Shown here piece by piece: positions 53,067-62,161 of a stretch of DNA of 64,000 nucleotides. The notes under the pieces are model-generated. The model was not told where the DNA came from. It saw only the letters and a program-made list of their open reading frames with translations, and made no database searches. The position numbers and the translations under genes are program-made. How positions within the stretch are numbered: the first letter of the stretch is position 1; each line of letters begins with the position of its first letter. The DNA is from Acidobacteriota bacterium (GTDB taxonomy: Bacteria; Acidobacteriota; Blastocatellia; Pyrinomonadales; Pyrinomonadaceae): NCBI GenBank assembly GCA_016716435.1, contig JADJWI010000008.1, positions 124,001 to 188,000 of the forward strand, written 5' to 3'.

Positions 53067-53109
53067 ATTCTGTGGTAGCCCGGTCGATCAAAGTCAATCA
53101 CCACAGAAT
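53067..53109. repeat. Inverted repeat upstream of the TPR gene
   Basis: ATTCTGTGGT (53067-53076) and ACCACAGAAT (53100-53109) are exact reverse complements; GGTCT and AGACC further out also pair. The sequence is of the same CCACAGA palindrome kind as the one at 31811. It lies in the 186-nt gap before the TPR gene. Confidence 0.6.
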
Positions 53110-53200
53110 CCAAAGACCAAGAACCGAATTACGCAGAATGCATCCGGCGTTCAGACGATCACTTTTTATTTTTGTCGGTTTCGTGTCAGAATCCTGCCTT

Positions 53201-54106
53201 ATGAGGCCGCCGATAATCTTTCTCTTCGTTCTTGTTGTCTCCACTATCGCCGCAGCACAGGACTGCCTTCCAACCGCGAAAGTTCCCGAACAGCAGGTGC
53301 CCGAGAGCGTGCGGCTTGAGTATTCACGCAACCTTGAGATCGCCGCACGCAATTACGTTGCGGAACCGACGGCCGACAACCTGATCTGGTACGCACGGCG
53401 GAAGGGTTACCTTGGAAAATACAAGGACGCGATCGAATCGCTGACCATCGGGATCGAGAAGTTTCCCGGCGATGCGCGGATTTACCGCCATCGCGGGCAT
53501 CGATTCATCACGATCCGCTGCTTTGACGACGCGATCCGCGACCTTGAGCAAGCGGCGAAATTGATAAAAGGCAAGCAGGACGAGATCGAGCCCGATGGGT
53601 TGCCGAACGCGAAGAACATTCCGACCAGCACTCTGCAATCGAACATCTGGTATCACCTCGGGCTTGCGTATTATCTGAAGGGCGACTTCAAACGGGCAGA
53701 GAAGGCATATGAAGAATGCACGTTGGTCTCAAAGAACCCGGATATGCTCGCGGCGACCATCTATTGGCACTACATGACGCTCCGGCGAATGGGCAAGCTG
53801 GACGATGCCGTGAAGGTGCTCGGCCGGTTCGATACAAACGTCGAGGTGATCGAAAACGATGACTATCTGAAACTCCTCAAACTCAACAAGGGCGAGGCGA
53901 AAGCCGATGACCTGCTCGCGACCATCGGCGGCGAAGCGAAAACGCTCGGTTCGGCATCGCTCGGCTATGGCATCGGGAATTACTTCTTTTACAACGGAGA
54001 TAAGGTGAAAGCGGCTGAGGTTTTCCGCAAGATTGTCGCCGGCGACCAATGGGCGAGCTTTGGGTATATCGCGGCGGAGACCGACCTTGGCCGGATGGGT
54101 AAGTAA
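53201..54106 (+). CDS. Exported TPR-repeat protein
   Basis: A 301-residue protein with a signal peptide (IIFLFVLVVSTIAAAQ) and TPR-like helix pairs, seen as YKDAIESLTIGIEKFPGDAR, IWYHLGLAYYLKGDFKRAEK and AAEVFRKIVAGDQWASFGYI. TPR superhelices bind partner proteins; the partner is unknown. The ATG at 53201 gives the signal peptide at the start, while an earlier frame runs through the inverted repeat and is not used. It lies 2 nt ahead of the nitrilase gene. Confidence 0.84.
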   Translation: MRPPIIFLFVLVVSTIAAAQDCLPTAKVPEQQVPESVRLEYSRNLEIAARNYVAEPTADNLIWYARRKGYLGKYKDAIESLTIGIEKFPGDARIYRHRGHRFITIRCFDDAIRDLEQAAKLIKGKQDEIEPDGLPNAKNIPTSTLQSNIWYHLGLAYYLKGDFKRAEKAYEECTLVSKNPDMLAATIYWHYMTLRRMGKLDDAVKVLGRFDTNVEVIENDDYLKLLKLNKGEAKADDLLATIGGEAKTLGSASLGYGIGNYFFYNGDKVKAAEVFRKIVAGDQWASFGYIAAETDLGRMGK

Positions 54107-54108
54107 GA

Positions 54109-55053
54109 ATGGACACGTTAACGATAGCTCTGGCACAAATTGTTCCGGTTTGGTTCGATCGCGAGAAGACACTTGCGAAGGTCGCGGACAGCATTTCGGA
54201 GGCCGCAGCGAGCGGGGCGGACCTTGTCGCATTCGGCGAGGCACTCGTTCCCGGATATCCATTCTGGATCGAGTATTCGAAAGAAACGGCTTTCAATTCG
54301 CACTTCCACAAGGCGTTTCATGCGGAGTATATCAAGCAGGCGGTAGTCACAGAACGCGGGGACCTTGACGGCATCTGCCGGCTCGCAGCGGAGAAGAAGA
54401 TCGCCGTTTATCTCGGCATTATCGAACGGCCAGGCGACCGTGGCGAGAGCGTTTACGCCTCGCTGGTCTATATCTCCAAGTCAGGCGAGATCGGCTCGGT
54501 TCACCGGAAGCTGATGCCGACCTACGACGAGCGGATGACGTGGGCCGTCGGTGACGGCAACGGATTGCGGACGCATCGGCTCGGCGAGTTCACGGTCGGC
54601 GGTTTGAATTGCTGGGAAAACTGGATGCCGCTTGCCCGTACGTCGCTCTACGCACAGGGCGAGGATCTGCACGTCGCCGTCTGGCCCGGGAGCAAGCGCA
54701 ACACGAATGACATCACGCGGTTCATGGCACTCGAGGGCCGATCGTTCGTGGCTTCGGTCTCCGGCCTGATGCGGCGGAGCGACTTGCCGGCGGATTTGCC
54801 AGGGATCGAGCAGTTGATCGAAAACGCGCCGGAATTTTTGGCAAATGGCGGTTCGTGCATCGCCGGCCCGGACGGGAATTGGGTGATAGAGCCCTTTTGC
54901 GATGAAGAAAAACTTCTCATCGCCACACTGGACCACACGCGGGTCCGCGAGGAACGGCAAAACTTTGACCCGACCGGGCATTATTCAAGGCCGGATGTCC
55001 TTGAACTCCGGGTGAACCGAACGCGGCAAACGGCTGCTACTTTCGAGGACTGA
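54109..55053 (+). CDS. Nitrilase family carbon-nitrogen hydrolase
   Basis: A 314-residue enzyme with the Glu-Lys-Cys triad of nitrilases: FGEALVPGYPFWI (Glu), GSVHRKLMPTYDERMTW (Lys) and GLNCWENWMPLARTSLYAQG (Cys). The NCWENxxPL context matches true nitrilases of the arylacetonitrilase/aliphatic branch rather than amidases, and the product acid goes with ammonia release. Follows the TPR gene by 2 nt and overlaps the convergent inositol-phosphate synthase by 17 nt. Confidence 0.9.
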   Translation: MDTLTIALAQIVPVWFDREKTLAKVADSISEAAASGADLVAFGEALVPGYPFWIEYSKETAFNSHFHKAFHAEYIKQAVVTERGDLDGICRLAAEKKIAVYLGIIERPGDRGESVYASLVYISKSGEIGSVHRKLMPTYDERMTWAVGDGNGLRTHRLGEFTVGGLNCWENWMPLARTSLYAQGEDLHVAVWPGSKRNTNDITRFMALEGRSFVASVSGLMRRSDLPADLPGIEQLIENAPEFLANGGSCIAGPDGNWVIEPFCDEEKLLIATLDHTRVREERQNFDPTGHYSRPDVLELRVNRTRQTAATFED

Positions 55054-56212
55054 GCCACTGCATCAACATTTCTTCCTGTAGGTGGAAAGCGTGCTCGGGC
55101 TTTCCGGTCTTGGCCATCGGGAGCTTGAAGAAGACCGAAAGCTGTTCCTGAATGCCGCCCTCGCCACGCTGCTGAGCGAGGTCAAGGCAACGGGCGATCT
55201 CGATGGCGAGCGGGGCGGCGAGGATCGAGTCTTTACAGAGAAAATTGACCTTGATCTGCATTGTCTGGCCGAGAAATCCGCGGATATCGATATTGTCCCA
55301 AGCCTCTTTGTTATCGCCGCGAGGCCGGTAATAGCGGATATCTACGATGTGGTCTTCGACCGGGTAGCCGAGAATATCGTCGAGCACACTCTGCTTCGTC
55401 TTTACCTTTGAGGCGAGCGAGTCCTCGTTCGAAAGGGCTAGCCCGTCGCGGTTACCGAGGATATTCGTCGAATACCAACCATCAACGTGCAGCGCCCGGC
55501 TTCGAAGTGCGGGGGCGAGTACGGTTTTGATGAACGTCTGCCCGGTCTTGCCGTCCTTGCCGGCGAGCGGGACGTTCCGCTCCTGGGCAAACTCGATCAA
55601 TGCCGGAATATCAGCGGCCACCGAAGGCGTGAAGTTTCCATACGGCACGCCCTCAGCGATCGCCGCGTAGGCGTAAAGCATCCCGGGCGAGATGGCTGCA
55701 GATTCTTTGTCGAGAGCTTTCTCAAATCCCGCAAGGCTATTAAAAATTTCATTGCCCTCTGCGACGAGCTTTTCGGTCGAGGCAAGATTTATGACAACGA
55801 CCGCATCGCATTTTTCTTTGAAACCGGCGAGATCTCTGCGAAGTTTTTCGATAGTTGCACGATGGCCGCCGGCTCCGATCTTATTCTGACCTTCGATTAG
55901 CGAAAGAAAACGCTCGTCGCCGATAGCGGGCCAGGGCTTTATCCCCGCCAGTTCATTTTCAACCGCGACATGCTGTTTATAGGTTAGAACTTCGTGGCTC
56001 TCGGCTGCCTTCGCAAGGTTCTCCGGAAAGAGATCCCAGCCGGCGAAAACTATATCTTTGTAGTCTGCGAGCCCTTCGATCTCGAGGTCAGCCAGCGGCA
56101 ACCCCTCGGTGCCGATAAGGTCATTTTTGAGCAACTCGATACCAGCGGCCATGGTCGTCCCGACCGCCCCGCCGACGCCGACAACTGCAATACCTAATAC
56201 TCTACCGGCCAT
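55037..56212 (-). CDS. Inositol-3-phosphate synthase
   Basis: A 391-residue NAD-dependent enzyme turning glucose-6-phosphate into inositol-3-phosphate. The NAD site is GIAVVGVGGAVGTTMAAG, and later WDLFPENLAKAAESHEVL, DGKTGQTFIKTVLAPALRSR and STNILGNRDGLAL mark the family. The ATG at 56212 is used; a TTG 11 codons earlier is possible. The family is typical of archaea, actinobacteria and some others, and its product may serve inositol lipids or compatible solutes. Confidence 0.92.
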   Translation of the reverse strand: MAGRVLGIAVVGVGGAVGTTMAAGIELLKNDLIGTEGLPLADLEIEGLADYKDIVFAGWDLFPENLAKAAESHEVLTYKQHVAVENELAGIKPWPAIGDERFLSLIEGQNKIGAGGHRATIEKLRRDLAGFKEKCDAVVVINLASTEKLVAEGNEIFNSLAGFEKALDKESAAISPGMLYAYAAIAEGVPYGNFTPSVAADIPALIEFAQERNVPLAGKDGKTGQTFIKTVLAPALRSRALHVDGWYSTNILGNRDGLALSNEDSLASKVKTKQSVLDDILGYPVEDHIVDIRYYRPRGDNKEAWDNIDIRGFLGQTMQIKVNFLCKDSILAAPLAIEIARCLDLAQQRGEGGIQEQLSVFFKLPMAKTGKPEHAFHLQEEMLMQWLSPRK

Positions 56213-56293
56213 AAGGAAGCGTAAGTTTACAATTTTGGCCTTCAAGTCTCAAATCAATTTTGGGTAAAGCTTTTAGCTGTAAGCCGTTAGCTA

Positions 56294-57901
56294 TTAGCCT
56301 GAAATCTTATGCCGGTCGTAGGTTCGGGCAAGCTCGCGTTTGAGAAGCTTGCCGGTCGGGCCTTTTGGAATCTCGTCGACGAAGTGAACGGTCTTCGGGC
56401 ATTTGAAATCGGCGAGGTGGAGTCTGCAGAAGTCGACAATGTCCTCTTGAGTGATGAGAGAACCACCCCGTCCGCCCGGAGCGGCGGACACCCCTCCTTC
56501 GTAAGGAGAGGAGCTTTCAAATCCATCTTTCAGTACGATGAAGGCGGCGACCTCTTCGCCGTAAAGCTCGTCCGGAACTCCGATGACGGCTGCGTGGGCG
56601 ACCGCGGGATGCGTGTAGAGCAGGTCGTCGATCTCCCGTGGATAGATATTCTCACCGCCGCGGATGATCATGTCGGTCTTGCGATCGGCGATGTAATAGA
56701 AGCCATCGGCGTCGCGATAGCCGATATCGCCGGTGTGGAACCATCCGCCGGCGAAGGCTTTCTCGGTCGCTTCGGCGTTTTTGAAATATCCCTTGAAGAT
56801 GTTCGGCCCACGGAGTACGATCTCGCCCAGAGTTCCGTCCGGAACTTCGTTGTCCTCTTCATCGACCACCCGCATGTCGTTGCCGATCGGGAGTCCGCAG
56901 GAGCCCGGACGGCGATTCTCATTCGGCGGGTTGAACGTCGAACGGCAGGTCGATTCGCTCAAACCGTAGCCCTCGATCACCAAAACGCCGAAGGTCTCTT
57001 CGAACTTCCGCAAGACCTCGGCAGGAACCGGAGCGGAGCCGCACATCGCGAAGCGAAGCGAAGTGAGCGGTGAGCGTTGAGCCGTAAGCAGTTCTTCGTC
57101 CGATCTGTTTACCGCTTGCTGCCCACTGCTCACCTTTAGCAGCATTGAGAGCATCGTGGCGACGGAGCCAAAGGATGTAATGCCGTATTTTTCGATGATG
57201 TCCCAGAACCGCGATGCGGAGAACTTTGGCGAGACGACCGTCGAGCCGCCGGCGTAAAGCGCCGTCATGGTCGTTACCGTCACGGCATTCATATGAAAAA
57301 GCGGCATTACCGTCAGCAGGCGGTCCTCCGGGCCATAGCCGAGCCATTCGGTTATCTGCCGTGCGTTGGCGATCAGGTTGCCGTGGGTCAGCAAACAGCC
57401 TTTCGGCTTGCCGGTCGTGCCCGAGGTATAGATTATGATCGCCTCGTCGTTTTCGGATATGTCGGTTTCTGCAAGTTCGCTGCTCTGGCCCGCGGTTGCG
57501 GCTTCGACGTCGTTGAATTCGATGGTTGGGACCTGACCAACACCCTCCCTACCGCTCGGGTTTCCGCCTGTGCTGGCGGTTAGGAGGAGCTTGGATTCAG
57601 AGTTGTTGACGATCCAATCGATCTCTTCGGATTTGAGCAAGCTGTTGACCGGCCCGGCGATGGCACCGATCTTCCAGCAAGCGAAATAGGCGATGATGTA
57701 TTCAGCGGAATTTGGGAGCAGAAGGCTGACGACGTCGCCTTTTTTGATTCCGCGGGAGATCAGGAGGTTTGCCGTTCGGTTAACACTCTTGTTGAACTCG
57801 TCATATGTCCATTCGCGAGCATCCGCTTCGGAATAGAGAAACGGTTTGTCCGAGTGTTCGGCGGCGCGGAAATTTAGGAGTTCGACGATGTTGTTGAACA
57901 T
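56294..57901 (-). CDS. AMP-dependent acyl-CoA synthetase with three in-frame repeat insertions
   Basis: A 535-residue member of the ANL superfamily that activates a carboxylic acid through an acyl-AMP to acyl-CoA. The AMP motif IIYTSGTTGKPKGCLLTHGN, the VIEGYGLSESTC segment, GGWFHTGDIGYRDADGFYYI, and RGGENIYPREIDDLLYTHP are all present, so it should be active. Three extra peptides not expected in the family are coded by hairpin repeats: one after IVLKDG (see 56460), one after LSMLLK (see 57062) and one after KLLLTAS (see 57540). The chain length of the substrate is unclear. Confidence 0.9.
   Translation of the reverse strand: MFNNIVELLNFRAAEHSDKPFLYSEADAREWTYDEFNKSVNRTANLLISRGIKKGDVVSLLLPNSAEYIIAYFACWKIGAIAGPVNSLLKSEEIDWIVNNSESKLLLTASTGGNPSGREGVGQVPTIEFNDVEAATAGQSSELAETDISENDEAIIIYTSGTTGKPKGCLLTHGNLIANARQITEWLGYGPEDRLLTVMPLFHMNAVTVTTMTALYAGGSTVVSPKFSASRFWDIIEKYGITSFGSVATMLSMLLKVSSGQQAVNRSDEELLTAQRSPLTSLRFAMCGSAPVPAEVLRKFEETFGVLVIEGYGLSESTCRSTFNPPNENRRPGSCGLPIGNDMRVVDEEDNEVPDGTLGEIVLRGPNIFKGYFKNAEATEKAFAGGWFHTGDIGYRDADGFYYIADRKTDMIIRGGENIYPREIDDLLYTHPAVAHAAVIGVPDELYGEEVAAFIVLKDGFESSSPYEGGVSAAPGGRGGSLITQEDIVDFCRLHLADFKCPKTVHFVDEIPKGPTGKLLKRELARTYDRHKISG
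56460..56519. repeat. Two-hairpin repeat inside the acyl-CoA synthetase gene
   Basis: Read on the minus strand, CTCCTCTCCTTACGAAGGAG pairs arm to arm around ACG, and GTCCGCC/GGGCGGAC form a second hairpin, followed by GGGGTGGTT. The same layout is known as a widespread intergenic repeat. Here it codes SSPYEGGVSAAPGGRGGS in frame, between IVLKDG and ITQEDIVDF, where related enzymes have a short turn. Confidence 0.75.
57062..57133. repeat. 29-bp inverted repeat inside the acyl-CoA synthetase gene
   Basis: The minus strand has GTGAGCAGTGGGCAGCAAGC with GGTAAACAG after it, and 29 nt of near-complementary sequence at the other end (GTGAGCGGTGAGCGTTGAGC then CGTAAGCAG in reverse). It codes VSSGQQAVNRSDEELLTAQR and a few more residues within the enzyme, between LSMLLK and SLRFAMCGS. 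The GTGAGC...GCTCAC palindrome type is common between genes in many bacteria. Confidence 0.75.
57525..57588. repeat. Third in-frame repeat in the acyl-CoA synthetase gene
   Basis: On the minus strand CCGCC-AGCACA-GGCGG makes a short hairpin followed by AACCCGAGCGGTAGGGAGGG. It codes STGGNPSGREGVGQVPT in frame after KLLLTA. Relatives have no counterpart of these residues at this place. The repeat assignment is weaker than for the other two. Confidence 0.55.
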
Positions 57902-58033
57902 TTCTTTTCGCGATAGAATCAGGCTGTTTTCAGCAACTTGGCGTAAGTATAAGAGAGCCCATGTGCATCCGCAAAAGGGTGTTAGTTCAAATGATCTGAC
58001 ATGAGCAGTACCTTTAATCTTGAGTGATCAGTT

Positions 58034-59512
58034 ATGCAAGTTTTTCGTAGTTTTATCGCCGGAAAGTGGACCGACTCGGCCTCGGGCAAAGGTCTTCCTA
58101 ACATTAACCCTGCCGACACAAATGATGTGATCGGCGAGGCACAGTTATGCACACGCGAGGAAGCGGGCAAAGCGGTCGAGGTAGCATTCAACGCGTTCAA
58201 GGCGTGGAAACAAACCCCTGCACCGGCACGCGGGCGTATCCTCACGTTGATGTCACGGCTGATGGAGCAGCACAAGGAAGAACTTGCCCAAATGATCACA
58301 CGCGAAGAGGGCAAAGTTATTTCCGAGGCCCGCGGCGAGGTTCAACGCGCGACGAATGTCGTCGAATTCTGTGCCGGCGAAACGCGGCGGCTGAACGGTG
58401 AAACGATACCGAGCGAATTGCCCTCGAATTGGGCATATACGATCAGAGAGCCGCATGGCGTTGTCGGGATAATAACTCCATGGAATTTCCCGGTCGCGAT
58501 CCCCGTCTGGAAGATCGCACCTGCGCTTGCGGCCGGCAACACGGTTGTTTTTAAGCCTGCGTCCAACACGCCGGCAACGGCAGTCCGAATAGTTGAGCTG
58601 TTCAAAGAGGCCGGCGTGCCGGACGGAGTTCTGAATCTTGTGATCGGTTCGGGTGGCGAGGTTGGTGACGAGATCGTGAACCATCCTGCCGTCCGGGCCG
58701 TTTCGTTCACCGGTTCGACGGAGATCGGGCTGAAGATGTACGGCGAGGTCGCAAAACGCGGCATTCCCTTCCAGGCGGAAATGGGCGGCAAGAATCCGGT
58801 CGTAGTTCTGCCGGATTGCGATATAGATCTCGCTGTGGAACACACGGCCGCCGGTGCATTCGGCTCGACCGGCCAGCGATGCACGGCGTCATCGCGTGCC
58901 GTAGTTGTTGATACGATCGCGGATGCTTTTGTCGAAAAGATCGTCGCTCGTGCGAAAGCTTACAAGCTCGGCCCGGGGGCTGACGAAACGAGCGAGATCG
59001 GACCGTCGGTCGATGAATCGCAGTTCAACACGGTGTTAAAGTACGTCGATATAGGCCGCGAAGACGGTGCGACCCTGCTCTGCGGCGGCAATCGAGCTAC
59101 CGGCGACGGCATGGAGAATGGATTTTTTGTCGAGCCGACCGTGTTCGACCATGTTACGCCTGATATGCGCATCGCCCGCGAAGAGATCTTCGGCCCGGTT
59201 CTCGGGATCATGCGTGTCAAAGATCTGGACGAAGCGATGGCGGTTGCGAACGACACCGAATATGGCCTTTCGTCCTCGATATTTTCGAACGATTACAACA
59301 TCATCACTCGATTTGTGAACGAAATAGAATCGGGGATGACCCACATCAATTCGCCCACAACCGGCGGCGAGGCACACATCCCGTTCGGCGGAATCAAAGG
59401 CAGCGGCATCGGTCCGCGCGAACAAGGCTCGGTCGCACTCGATTTTTATAGTGAAATGAAAGTAGTTTACGTCGACCACACAGGCCGCAAACGCGAAGGA
59501 AATCTTTATTGA
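58034..59512 (+). CDS. Aldehyde dehydrogenase (ketoglutaric semialdehyde-type)
   Basis: A 492-residue NAD(P)-dependent enzyme. GIITPWNFPVAIPVWKIAPA, the SFTGSTEIGLKMYG nucleotide loop, EMGGKNPVVVLPDCDIDLAV with the general-base Glu, and GSTGQRCTASSRAVV with the catalytic Cys are complete. The EMGGKNP spelling instead of ELGGK is typical of 2,5-dioxovalerate (alpha-ketoglutaric semialdehyde) dehydrogenases, so that substrate is likely but not certain. It reads divergently from the acyl-CoA synthetase, 132 nt away. Confidence 0.92.
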   Translation: MQVFRSFIAGKWTDSASGKGLPNINPADTNDVIGEAQLCTREEAGKAVEVAFNAFKAWKQTPAPARGRILTLMSRLMEQHKEELAQMITREEGKVISEARGEVQRATNVVEFCAGETRRLNGETIPSELPSNWAYTIREPHGVVGIITPWNFPVAIPVWKIAPALAAGNTVVFKPASNTPATAVRIVELFKEAGVPDGVLNLVIGSGGEVGDEIVNHPAVRAVSFTGSTEIGLKMYGEVAKRGIPFQAEMGGKNPVVVLPDCDIDLAVEHTAAGAFGSTGQRCTASSRAVVVDTIADAFVEKIVARAKAYKLGPGADETSEIGPSVDESQFNTVLKYVDIGREDGATLLCGGNRATGDGMENGFFVEPTVFDHVTPDMRIAREEIFGPVLGIMRVKDLDEAMAVANDTEYGLSSSIFSNDYNIITRFVNEIESGMTHINSPTTGGEAHIPFGGIKGSGIGPREQGSVALDFYSEMKVVYVDHTGRKREGNLY

Positions 59513-59625
59513 CCGAGTCGCCCGCTTTCATTCCATATTTGGTTCCTTACACACTAACCGCGGCGTAACCGTTTGAATACCTGTCGGCAGATATTAGACA
59601 TACCTGCCGCGAGAGATCCTGTCTT

Positions 59626-62022
59626 CTATTTCGTTGACGTGCTCTCGGAAAGTACCCAATTGTTCGGGTCAAGTTCAACCTTCTGCGGTTTGCGAGGAAG
59701 TTTGATCCGAAAGGCATTCTTTGGGCCATAGGCAGCAACAGTTCCGTTTGCTGCCTGATTCCCGCCGAAACCGATAGCCAGTGGCAGGGGCATAAAGAAA
59801 TCGTCGGGAGCGTTCTCCGCGAGTACGTGCCCGGTTAACATCACCGATCCGTCTGGTTGGGGTTCTACTGTGTGCTCAAGCCTGAATTTGGGCAAGTGAG
59901 TTTCGTAAACCCATTGTTTGAAGAACCAATCAAGATTCGAGATGTTGTATTTTCTCGCGATCGGGGTCTTTGCAAAATGTTCGTTCGCGACCTTTCGAAA
60001 ATCATCGGTAGATGCGGTCCCGTCTCTGTGCTTTTCGACGAATGCCCGCATCATGTTGAAGAACGGCTCTCCGTCTCCGCTTGAGGGATCGGTAAAGAGA
60101 AAATGAAGCATTCGAAGCACGAGACCGCCTTTGTTATAGATCAAAGTCTGATAGCCACCGAAGGTCTTGCTGGAGTTAAGCCGATGGCCGAGAATGATCG
60201 GCCCGACCTCGTTCAGCTTACCCTTTCCTATGCCCGTCGTGGTCAATGGAGGACGGCGAAGCGAATCACGCATCTCTTCGATCAGGTTCCGAGCCGCCTT
60301 CGGATTTTCTCTCAGCGAAGTGTATAGAACCCCCGAATATTCGGCAAAGCCTTCACTTAGCCACTGATCGCGATAGGAACGCCACGCAACAATGTTCCCC
60401 CACCACTGATGGGCGGTCTCGTGAGCGATAAATGCGTAAGTATACTTGCCTGCCCGGTCGGTCGGCGGGATCATCAACATTGAGGGGAAGCCCTGGCCGA
60501 AACCATAGGGGTGAAACGAAGCCGAATACGTCTCGTACGGATAAGCGCCGAAGAGCTTGTCGAAATAGCGGACTGAATTTGAGATCTCGGCGAGAATGAA
60601 ATCCTCTTTTATCGCAAGCACGGCACCCGATACGGAATTGTATTCAAGAGGGATCCTACGGTCCGTACCGTCAAACGTCACGGTCTCCGCGTGGCGTTGG
60701 TACGGGCCGATGGCGAATGTCGCAAGAGCGATCTGGCGCGGCATAGAATACGTCGTAACGCTGAGATCCTTATCCTCCGGCCACGGTGACTCCGCGACCC
60801 TGCGGCCTACACTGCCGATCTTGAGCTTTTTCGGGTGAAGGTACGTCAACGAATAGGTCGAGCGGTCGAGGTATCCGTGACGCGGATACCAAGCTGTATT
60901 AGACCGAGGGTACGAAAAATCGGCCAAACCATCGGGTTGACGCAGGAAGTCACCCTCGGCAGTGATCTCAAGAACCACTCGCTTGCCGAGCGCTAAAGGT
61001 TCGGAAAGGAATACCGTAAAGCCGCCTTCCCAGTCTTCCTGTACGAACTCCACATCGGCTCCACCGAGCTTGGCCGATCGGATCCGCATTTGTTTCTTTA
61101 GCCGTGCATCGCCGTATTCGCCGAGCGATTCACCGATCAGAAAAGGTATCGCGCGTACGTTCTTAGCGAGCGGCTGCAACTCGAGCGACATACGGATCGC
61201 GAGCTTCTTTTTCGGTTCGCGGAGGTCAACTTCGATATCGTGATGGAGCGCGTCGATAACGTCGGCCATGTCGGAGTACTCGACCTCTCCACGTTGGTAG
61301 TCGGCTAGGCTATAGAATGCTGTAAGGACCTCACTGTCCCCGATCGCCCTAAGGTAGTTGAAGATGACGCCCTTTTCGCCACCGTTCAGCCCAAAGTTTG
61401 CCGCGGGGATCCGCGTTTGCGGATCGAACAAATAGCTAAAGTCACCGAACTTGCCCCCGAGGAAGTGACCGAAAAACACTCCGTCGGGTTCTGAATTTGC
61501 GATCGATGCGGCTATGCGCGATGCGAGGTTGGCTCCGGTCTGCCTGAGCATCTTTGCATCGATCTCGGCGGCAAGTTCAGCCGCGAGACTCGGCGTCGAG
61601 CCAGAAGTAGAACCGCTCCCAAGCACTTCGAAAGTATCGTCCGAGAACCTGAAAACCGCGTTGGTGAAACTGCTCTCAATGTTGTCCGCTTTGATAAGCC
61701 GGTTTACATAGGCTCGCTCATACTCGATCGGAGCGGTTTCCGCGGAAAAGGAGCCATTGCCAATGAAGACCGCTCCTGTAACCCGTCCATTAACGGGCTC
61801 GGCAAAGTAGAGCGTTCCGTTCAATTTCATCGTGACGCGATCCCGCTGAAAGACGCGATCTTCAAGCTGAACGGACGAGCCGGAAAGCTTAAATGAACGG
61901 ATCTCGTTTTGCAGGCTTGACTGGGCATTCGCATTCGCAGCTAGGGCGAATGCCAAAAGAAAGGTGGCGGCTACAAGAAACGGAACCGGAAGGATTATGG
62001 GAAGGGCGGTTTGGTGTTTCAT
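59626..62022 (-). CDS. M1 family metallopeptidase, exported
   Basis: A 798-residue zinc aminopeptidase with a signal peptide (ILPVPFLVAATFLLAFALAA). The zinc motif is FIAHETAHQWWGNIVAWRSY (HExxH) and SEGFAEYSGVLY gives the third ligand. The N-terminal ~380 residues are beta-rich and longer than in cytosolic PepN. No GAMEN motif in standard form is obvious, so its specificity may differ from classic aminopeptidases. It should act in the periplasm or outside the cell on peptides. Confidence 0.9.
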   Translation of the reverse strand: MKHQTALPIILPVPFLVAATFLLAFALAANANAQSSLQNEIRSFKLSGSSVQLEDRVFQRDRVTMKLNGTLYFAEPVNGRVTGAVFIGNGSFSAETAPIEYERAYVNRLIKADNIESSFTNAVFRFSDDTFEVLGSGSTSGSTPSLAAELAAEIDAKMLRQTGANLASRIAASIANSEPDGVFFGHFLGGKFGDFSYLFDPQTRIPAANFGLNGGEKGVIFNYLRAIGDSEVLTAFYSLADYQRGEVEYSDMADVIDALHHDIEVDLREPKKKLAIRMSLELQPLAKNVRAIPFLIGESLGEYGDARLKKQMRIRSAKLGGADVEFVQEDWEGGFTVFLSEPLALGKRVVLEITAEGDFLRQPDGLADFSYPRSNTAWYPRHGYLDRSTYSLTYLHPKKLKIGSVGRRVAESPWPEDKDLSVTTYSMPRQIALATFAIGPYQRHAETVTFDGTDRRIPLEYNSVSGAVLAIKEDFILAEISNSVRYFDKLFGAYPYETYSASFHPYGFGQGFPSMLMIPPTDRAGKYTYAFIAHETAHQWWGNIVAWRSYRDQWLSEGFAEYSGVLYTSLRENPKAARNLIEEMRDSLRRPPLTTTGIGKGKLNEVGPIILGHRLNSSKTFGGYQTLIYNKGGLVLRMLHFLFTDPSSGDGEPFFNMMRAFVEKHRDGTASTDDFRKVANEHFAKTPIARKYNISNLDWFFKQWVYETHLPKFRLEHTVEPQPDGSVMLTGHVLAENAPDDFFMPLPLAIGFGGNQAANGTVAAYGPKNAFRIKLPRKPQKVELDPNNWVLSESTSTK

Positions 62023-62161
62023 TTGACTGTTGACCTCAAAGTGCTGAACATCTCGTACTGGGAATCCGAAGGGGAATCAACTGTGCTTCTCCGGCCTTCA
62101 TCGGACAAAGAGCATTTTTCTGATAATATTCGCATAAACTTCGTCCAACGTACAAAACGCT

